From positions 1 to 10,711 of the forward strand of contig JAJCXL010000136.1 of NCBI GenBank assembly GCA_029263435.1: a DNA stretch of 10,711 nt, written 5' to 3'. Below are positions 6,959-10,711 of this stretch, in pieces. The translations under genes were made by a program, and so were the position numbers. Source of the stretch: Acidobacteriota bacterium (lineage in GTDB: Bacteria; Acidobacteriota; Vicinamibacteria; Marinacidobacterales; SMYC01). The notes under the pieces are model-generated. The model was not told the origin of the DNA. It worked only from the letters and a program-made list of their open reading frames with translations, and did not search any database. Numbering within the stretch: position 1 is the first letter of the stretch; each line of letters starts with the position of its first letter.

Positions 6959-7402
6959 TCAGCCGTCCTTCTTCCGCGCGACGAAAGTATCGGTGCCCAC
7001 CCAGCCTCGCTCGGACACGTCGACGATGACGCCATCGGGCCCCGCATACTTGTACTCGGCATTGTCCTTGTGCGGATTGGCTCCCAGGCCTTGGGCGATG
7101 TTGATGTCGTGCCGTGCCTCGAAGCCTGCTTCGGCGAACTTCTCCGCGGACTTTTCCAAGTCGTCGACTTGGAAGCCGAGATGATGCAGGCCCGAATATT
7201 CCAACCCGTATTCCGAGCCTGCGGCAGGCGCGTTTTTGAACTTCAACAGCGCGATGTTCATGTTGCCGTCGGTCACGTAGTAGCCGGTCGCGTTTCGACT
7301 GTCGATCTCACCCGCAATTCTCCACTCGAGGACATCGGTAAAAAACTTCACCGCCGTGTCCGGATCTCGAGTCGCGATGCCGACATGTTTGAGCTTTGCC
7401 AT
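6959..7402 (-). CDS. VOC superfamily protein (glyoxalase/extradiol dioxygenase fold), 147 aa
   Basis: Single-subunit vicinal oxygen chelate protein with two beta-alpha-beta-beta-beta modules, roughly residues 4-58 and 70-135. Seen: LKHVGIATRD with His6, GLHHLGFQVDDLE with His74 as second ligand, and GPDGVIVDVSERGWVG with Asp128 where most relatives have Glu. His6, His74 and Asp128 could form a divalent-metal triad. VOC proteins include glyoxalase I, single-domain extradiol dioxygenases, epimerases and resistance proteins, and the sequence alone does not decide between them. The ATG has AGGA 8 bases upstream (GAGAGAGGA) and lies 34 bases after the ATPase stop. The gene ends 4 bases before the alpha/beta hydrolase start, so the two products probably act in succession. 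Distinct from the second VOC gene at 8992-9516. Confidence 0.87.
   Translation of the reverse strand: MAKLKHVGIATRDPDTAVKFFTDVLEWRIAGEIDSRNATGYYVTDGNMNIALLKFKNAPAAGSEYGLEYSGLHHLGFQVDDLEKSAEKFAEAGFEARHDINIAQGLGANPHKDNAEYKYAGPDGVIVDVSERGWVGTDTFVARKKDG
6966..6970 (-). promoter_or_regulatory. Ribosome binding site deciding the alpha/beta hydrolase TTG start
   Basis: AAGGA on the minus strand (within AAGAAGGA), 11 bases before TTG 6954 and lying in the last codons of the upstream VOC gene. No ATG or GTG occurs near the expected N-terminus, so this site supports a TTG start. Confidence 0.55.
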
Positions 7403-7436
7403 TTTGATTTTCCTCTCTCACTTCAGTCCACTAGAT

Positions 7437-8234
7437 CTAGACCACACCCATCAACTCACCCAGATAGCCGACCAGTCGGCTGAACTCCGGGCTCTGCCGG
7501 GTCGTCCGGGGCTCTCTCGGCCTCGGTAAATCGATCCCTACGTCCTCGATCACCTTCCCGGGTCGCCCCGACAGCACCAGGACCCGATCCGATAAGAGCA
7601 CCGCTTCCGTGATGCTGTGGGTTACCAGCACGACGGTCTTTTGCTCCGCTTGCCAGATCCGGAGAAGCTCGATGTTGAGCTTGTCCCGGGTCAGCGCGTC
7701 GAGCGCCCCGAAGGGCTCGTCGAGTAAAAGTAGCTTCGGATCTCGCACGAGAGCTTGACCCAGTGCCACACGTTGCTTCATCCCCCCGGAGAGCTCGTGC
7801 GGGTAGCGGGACTCGAACCCCGTGAGCCCGAGCATCTCGACCATCGCGGCTAGCCGAGCCGAGTCCAAGGACTCTCCTCGAATTTCGACACCCAGAGCAA
7901 GATTGGCGGCGACGTTGCGCCAAGGAAGTAAGTTCGCGGTCTGGAACACCACGCCCACATCCTGTCTCGGCCGTGACACCGACTCACCATCGACGACGAC
8001 GTCCTCGCCATCGAAGCTCATGAGCCCCGCGATGATGCGAAGTAGCGTGCTCTTACCGCACCCGCTCGGGCCCAGGATCGAGACGAACTCTCGCTCCCGC
8101 ACTTCGAGATCGAGCGCTTGCAGCGCCTCGGTCCGGGATCCATCACCGGACTCGAACGTCTTCGACACCCGCCGGAGCTCGATGAAACGAGCCCCCGGCG
8201 CGGCCGCAGCTACTGTGCTCGCCACCACACCCAT
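7437..8234 (-). CDS. ABC transporter ATP-binding protein, SsuB/TauB/nitrate type
   Basis: Cytoplasmic ATPase of 265 aa that drives the importer encoded with it. Seen: Walker A GPSGCGKST (55-63), the Q-loop VFQ (Gln98) followed by NLLPWRNV, signature LSGGM (148-152), Walker B LLLLDEP (168-174), D-loop GALDALTR and switch His206 (VTHS). NLLPWRNVAANLALGVE and LSGRPGKV are typical of the sulfonate/taurine/nitrate/thiamine-precursor subfamily, which matches its partners. One oddity follows the signature: QRVALGQAL replaces the usual QRVAIARAL. The gene overlaps the end of the permease gene by 25 bases. ATG 8234 is the first start and its Shine-Dalgarno is poor; two GTG codons at 8228 and 8225 are alternatives. 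The first 15 residues lie ahead of the conserved domain and are low in complexity. Substrate unknown. Confidence 0.94.
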   Translation of the reverse strand: MGVVASTVAAAAPGARFIELRRVSKTFESGDGSRTEALQALDLEVREREFVSILGPSGCGKSTLLRIIAGLMSFDGEDVVVDGESVSRPRQDVGVVFQTANLLPWRNVAANLALGVEIRGESLDSARLAAMVEMLGLTGFESRYPHELSGGMKQRVALGQALVRDPKLLLLDEPFGALDALTRDKLNIELLRIWQAEQKTVVLVTHSITEAVLLSDRVLVLSGRPGKVIEDVGIDLPRPREPRTTRQSPEFSRLVGYLGELMGVV

Positions 8235-8962
8235 TTCCCGAGCCCGGCAACAATCGCGAAAAGCCCGAGCGACAGTGCCGTGACGGCCGCCAGGGCGGCG
8301 AAGGTGAGAGAGCCGCGAGAGGAGCTCGTCGAGAGAAGAATCAAATTTCCGAGGCCTTCATTCGAGCCCACGAACTCACCGACGACCGCGCCAATCACCG
8401 CGAGCGGCATCGCCACCTTGCAGCCGTCCACGAAGCTCGGAAGCGCGCTCGGCACTCGTAGCTTCCAAAACGTGATCCAAGGCGGAGCTCCCAGAGCGCG
8501 GAAGTGCTCGACTAAATGGCTCGGCGTTCCAGCCAATCCCCCGAGAGCCGAGATGACGATTGGAAAAAACGCGAACAGAAACGACATCACGACTTTGGAT
8601 GTCACGCCGTAGCCGAACCAAACGACGATCAACGGAGCGAGCCCCACTTTCGGGATGCTCTGCAGACCGATGAGCAACGGGTAGATCGTGCGTTTGGCGA
8701 TCGGAATGAAGAACACCGCCACTGCCATCAACGCTCCACCGAGCACCGCGAGAACGAAGCCGAGAAGGACTTCTTCGAGAGTGATGAATAGATGACGAAA
8801 GAGCAAAGCCCGTGAGCTCACGAGCTCTCGCACGATCGCACTCAACGGCGGGAGCAGATAAGACCGGATCTCGAAGACACGGACGCTCCCTTCCCAAAGC
8901 AATCCGAGGGCGAGGAAGAAAGCCCCGCTTTGGAGCGCGTGGCGAACGACCTGGTGTTTCAA
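8210..8962 (-). CDS. ABC transporter permease, SsuC/NMT1-associated (BPD_transp_1) type
   Basis: Inner-membrane permease of 250 aa with about six hydrophobic segments, beginning ALQSGAFFLALGLLWEG and ending LGLFAIVAGLGKWVWW. Seen: YLLPPLSAIVREL after the first helix, as in SsuC/TauC/ThiX-type permeases; GLQSIPKVGLAPLIVVWFG; and an EAA loop, EHFRALGAPPWITFWKLRVP followed by SALP, which contacts the ATPase. The longest frame starts at ATG 9052, 61 bases inside the VOC gene, and adds a charged, non-homologous extension. TTG 8962 is 29 bases past the VOC stop, has GGAG at a 9-base spacing, and gives the family's usual N-terminus. The ATPase gene overlaps its end. With the lipoprotein gene one gene upstream it completes a three-part importer for a small organic compound. 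Substrate not deducible. Confidence 0.93.
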   Translation of the reverse strand: MKHQVVRHALQSGAFFLALGLLWEGSVRVFEIRSYLLPPLSAIVRELVSSRALLFRHLFITLEEVLLGFVLAVLGGALMAVAVFFIPIAKRTIYPLLIGLQSIPKVGLAPLIVVWFGYGVTSKVVMSFLFAFFPIVISALGGLAGTPSHLVEHFRALGAPPWITFWKLRVPSALPSFVDGCKVAMPLAVIGAVVGEFVGSNEGLGNLILLSTSSSRGSLTFAALAAVTALSLGLFAIVAGLGKWVWWRAQ

Positions 8963-8971
8963 CGAGCTTGG

Positions 8972-8975
8972 CTCC
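8972..8975 (-). promoter_or_regulatory. Ribosome binding site deciding the permease TTG start
   Basis: GGAG on the minus strand, 9 bases before TTG 8962, in the short gap after the VOC stop codon. It favours TTG 8962 over the in-frame ATG at 9052 that lies inside the previous gene. Confidence 0.6.
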
Positions 8976-8991
8976 GCACGACAGCGCGCCT

Positions 8992-9516
8992 CTAAGCGTC
9001 CTTCTTCTTGAAGTGAGCAGGCGGGTCCACCGCGAACTTCTCGAAGCGCCATTGATCGAAGGTCTCGATGCCATCAGGCCACACCTTCGCTTCGTACGGG
9101 CGCTCCGAAGTGATCTCGAGCATGTCGCAATAGAACTCGACATTGTTGCCGTCGGGATCTTTGAACACGAGGAAGCAATTCTCACCGGGCCCGTGTTTGC
9201 CCGGGCCTCGGTCGATGGTGACGCCGTGGGCTCTCAAATGCTCGACGACCTTCTCCATCTCTTCGAAGCTGTCGATCCGATAGGAGAAATGCTCCAGCCC
9301 CGGCGCGGTCGCAGAAGGGGTTGCCGCGGCCTCGTCGGGGAGCTGCGCCAAGGCCAGGTCGTGATGGTCGGAGCCGGCGCGAAGAAACACCATGCGATCT
9401 TCGATCCAATCGGAGACCTGCAATCCGACGATATCCGTGTAGAACTTCGCGGAGGCGTGAATGTCACGTACTTTCAGAACGAGGTGGCCTAGCTTCCGCG
9501 GTGCTGGCTTGAACAT
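8992..9516 (-). CDS. VOC superfamily protein, likely metal-dependent (type I extradiol dioxygenase-like), 174 aa
   Basis: A 174-aa vicinal oxygen chelate protein, with the first module at about 8-60 and the second at about 73-130. Seen: KLGHLVLKVRDIHASAKFYT with His11, LEHFSYRIDSFEEM with His76, and FKDPDGNNVEFYCD with Glu127. This is the standard two-His one-Glu triad of single-domain extradiol dioxygenases and related enzymes. The paired His51-His52-Asp53 after the first module (SDHHDLAL) is also common in dioxygenase-like members. A C-terminal extension (about 131-174) ends in a Lys-rich tail. The start is very well supported: GGAGGAG lies 5 bases before ATG 9516. The gene sits between the substrate-binding protein and permease genes of one transporter, which hints that it acts on the imported compound. 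Ring cleavage is plausible but unproven. Confidence 0.9.
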   Translation of the reverse strand: MFKPAPRKLGHLVLKVRDIHASAKFYTDIVGLQVSDWIEDRMVFLRAGSDHHDLALAQLPDEAAATPSATAPGLEHFSYRIDSFEEMEKVVEHLRAHGVTIDRGPGKHGPGENCFLVFKDPDGNNVEFYCDMLEITSERPYEAKVWPDGIETFDQWRFEKFAVDPPAHFKKKDA

Positions 9517-9521
9517 GGGAT

Positions 9522-9528
9522 CTCCTCC
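9522..9528 (-). promoter_or_regulatory. Strong Shine-Dalgarno for the 174-aa VOC gene
   Basis: GGAGGAG on the minus strand, 5 bases before ATG 9516, in the 33-base gap after the binding-protein stop. It is the strongest ribosome binding site seen in the window and suggests that this product is made in excess of its neighbours. Confidence 0.6.
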
Positions 9529-9549
9529 TCGAGGCGCGTTAGCAATCTT

Positions 9550-10542
9550 TCAGGGCAAGAACTCGGTCGTGTAGAGCTCGTCCGCCGACATCGTGCCGTC
9601 GAGCTCGTAAGCATCCGCCACCAAGTCGAGCGTGCGCTCCACTTTCGCAGCCTCGAGCCATCCGAGCTTCGCTCCTCCGACCATGAGAGGCTCGAGGGCA
9701 TCGATTTGCTGACGGGTCACTTCTGGATCCAGGACCGGGTAATGCTCGAGCACGATCCGAGTGGCTTCCTCCGGATTGTCGAGCGCGAACGCATAGCCTT
9801 GATAGGTCGCGCGAAGAAACCGACGCACGACATCGGGCTTCTCCTCGATGAGAGTCTCCGAGGCCACTAGCCCGTTGCCGTAGATGTCGAGGCCGAACGC
9901 ACCGTATTCGATCCAGCCGATCTCGACCCCCGCTTCTTTCGCTCTTTTTTGGAACAACGGGATGCTGTTCGCACGCCAGCACTCCCCTGCATCGATCTGA
10001 CCTTCGACGAGAGACGCCGTCACCACCGCCGGGTCGAGCTGAAGTACCGTCACATCGTCCGGCTCCACTGAGTTCTTACGGAGCCAGAGGGGCAGAAGCA
10101 CTTGCATCGGTGAGCTCCGACCACCACCGACGGTGAGCCCCCGAAGATCCGCCGGCCTTTGGATATCGTGTCGACCCTTGACGTAGCACAAGGCCGCCGG
10201 CCACGTCTGATTGATCGCGCCCACCATCTTCGTCCGGCCCCCCTGAGAACGGTTCAAGATGACCGCCACCGGATCGCCGTAGCCGAAATCGAACATTCCT
10301 TGATCGATCTCATTCACCGTTCGGATGCCGCCAAAGCCTCGAACCGCTTCGACCTCGAGTCCGGCCTCCCGATAAAGACCTTGCTCGATCGCGACGAGCA
10401 CACCGCTCATGCTTCCTTGGGGAAGCCAGGCCATGTTGAACGTGAGTGGCTCGAGCCCGTCGGGCGCGCCCGCCCGTTCAGTGGACCCGCAGGCGGTGAG
10501 AGCGCCCGCCACGATGAAAGCCAACCACCTCAGCCTCTTCAT
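9550..10542 (-). CDS. ABC transporter substrate-binding lipoprotein, NMT1/THI5-like (SsuA family)
   Basis: Extracytoplasmic solute-binding protein of 330 aa. Seen: a signal peptide MKRLRWLAFIVAGALTACGS with lipobox LTAC (lipidated Cys18), then LTFNMAWLPQGSMSGVLVAI and EQGLYREAGLEVE, which are hallmarks of NMT1/THI5-like proteins. These are followed by GGIRTVNEIDQGMFDFGYGD (first-lobe ligand loop), DLRGLTVGGGRSSP, and VEGQIDAGECW. Relatives bind pyrimidine precursors, sulfonates, nitrate, riboflavin or aromatic acids, so the ligand stays open; the catabolic context suggests an aromatic or heteroaromatic nutrient. The ATG overlaps the FAH-family stop as ATGA. A VOC gene lies between this gene and the permease, an unusual order for the transporter. 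Confidence 0.94.
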   Translation of the reverse strand: MKRLRWLAFIVAGALTACGSTERAGAPDGLEPLTFNMAWLPQGSMSGVLVAIEQGLYREAGLEVEAVRGFGGIRTVNEIDQGMFDFGYGDPVAVILNRSQGGRTKMVGAINQTWPAALCYVKGRHDIQRPADLRGLTVGGGRSSPMQVLLPLWLRKNSVEPDDVTVLQLDPAVVTASLVEGQIDAGECWRANSIPLFQKRAKEAGVEIGWIEYGAFGLDIYGNGLVASETLIEEKPDVVRRFLRATYQGYAFALDNPEEATRIVLEHYPVLDPEVTRQQIDALEPLMVGGAKLGWLEAAKVERTLDLVADAYELDGTMSADELYTTEFLP

Positions 10543-10711
10543 GCGTCCGCCTCTTTGGTCGGTTCTTCCGCCGTCACGGGGTTGTCCAACACTCCGATGC
10601 GCTCTATCGAAGCCGACATCACGTCGCCCGGCTTCAGGAACACGCCTCGGCCCATGCCGACGCCGGTCGGAGTCCCCGTCGCGATCACGTCGCCCGGCTC
10701 GAGCGTCAGCA
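10539..10711 (-). CDS. Fumarylacetoacetate hydrolase (FAH) family protein, C-terminal end only
   Basis: The last 56 codons of a gene that begins outside the window. Seen: LEPGDVIATGTPTGVG, the hallmark FAH-family motif near the C-terminus, then FLKPGDVMSASIERIGVLDN, the usual terminal strand pair, and a short acidic tail (TAEEPTKEADA). The family contains acylpyruvate and fumarylpyruvate hydrolases, fumarylacetoacetase, 2-hydroxyhepta-2,4-dienedioate isomerases/decarboxylases and ureidoglycolate lyase. Many act after aromatic ring cleavage on divalent-metal-bound 2-oxo acids. This end resembles the hydrolase/isomerase group more than the MhpD-type 2-oxopent-4-enoate hydratases, but the metal-binding core is not visible. 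Its stop overlaps the next gene's ATG by 4 bases, so it belongs to the same operon. Confidence 0.88.
   Translation of the reverse strand, partial: LTLEPGDVIATGTPTGVGMGRGVFLKPGDVMSASIERIGVLDNPVTAEEPTKEADA

Noticed and set aside
7431..7440. Perfect 10-base palindrome CTAGATCTAG at the ATPase stop codon
   Set aside because: It is short, has no loop or T-tract, and overlaps a stop codon. It is too small to call an operator or terminator, and a chance occurrence is likely.
8963..9052. Longer permease start at ATG 9052
   Set aside because: It would overlap the VOC gene by 61 bases and add a non-homologous charged segment. TTG 8962 has a good ribosome binding site and gives the normal N-terminus.
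8376..9185. A 269-codon minus-strand open frame across the permease and VOC genes
   Set aside because: It is out of frame with both well-supported genes, is rich in Arg and Ser, and has no motifs.

Overview
This window is part of a long, high-GC bacterial catabolic operon. Every gene I can support lies on the minus strand, so transcription runs from high to low coordinates. Neighbouring genes overlap by 4 to 25 bases or are separated by at most 34. There is no room for an internal promoter, and I see no RNA gene, mobile element, CRISPR array or convincing terminator. The organism cannot be named from the sequence. The GC-rich, TCGA-rich composition, the frequent TTG/GTG starts and a multi-pass sensor-type membrane protein would fit a soil or marine bacterium such as an Acidobacteriota member, but that is a weak inference.

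The promoter-distal half (735-5329) is the lower kynurenine pathway in its oxidative, 2-aminomuconate form. It encodes an aldehyde dehydrogenase (2-aminomuconate semialdehyde dehydrogenase type), a RidA-family 2-aminomuconate deaminase, 3-hydroxyanthranilate 3,4-dioxygenase, aminocarboxymuconate-semialdehyde decarboxylase (ACMSD) and kynureninase. Together they would convert (3-hydroxy)kynurenine through 3-hydroxyanthranilate, aminocarboxymuconate semialdehyde, aminomuconate semialdehyde and 2-aminomuconate to 4-oxalocrotonate, releasing alanine, CO2 and ammonia. The catalytic residues of dioxygenase, decarboxylase, kynureninase and dehydrogenase can all be located.

The promoter-proximal half (5332-10711) is less conventional. 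It has the C-terminal end of a fumarylacetoacetate-hydrolase (FAH) family protein, a complete NMT1/SsuABC-type ABC importer (lipoprotein, permease, ATPase), two single-domain VOC proteins with plausible metal triads, an alpha/beta hydrolase with an intact triad, and an L-aspartate dehydrogenase (NadX) homologue. This resembles an uptake plus meta-cleavage module joined to the kynurenine genes. Its substrate is unknown.

At the far end (1-738), coupled to the kynureninase stop by a TTGA overlap, an open frame runs off the window. It encodes a protein with about eight membrane segments that resembles the N-terminal sensor part of a histidine kinase. It may be the cluster's regulator or simply a co-transcribed neighbour. 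Three genes (permease, alpha/beta hydrolase, membrane sensor) appear to start with TTG, and several others start downstream of the longest possible ATG.
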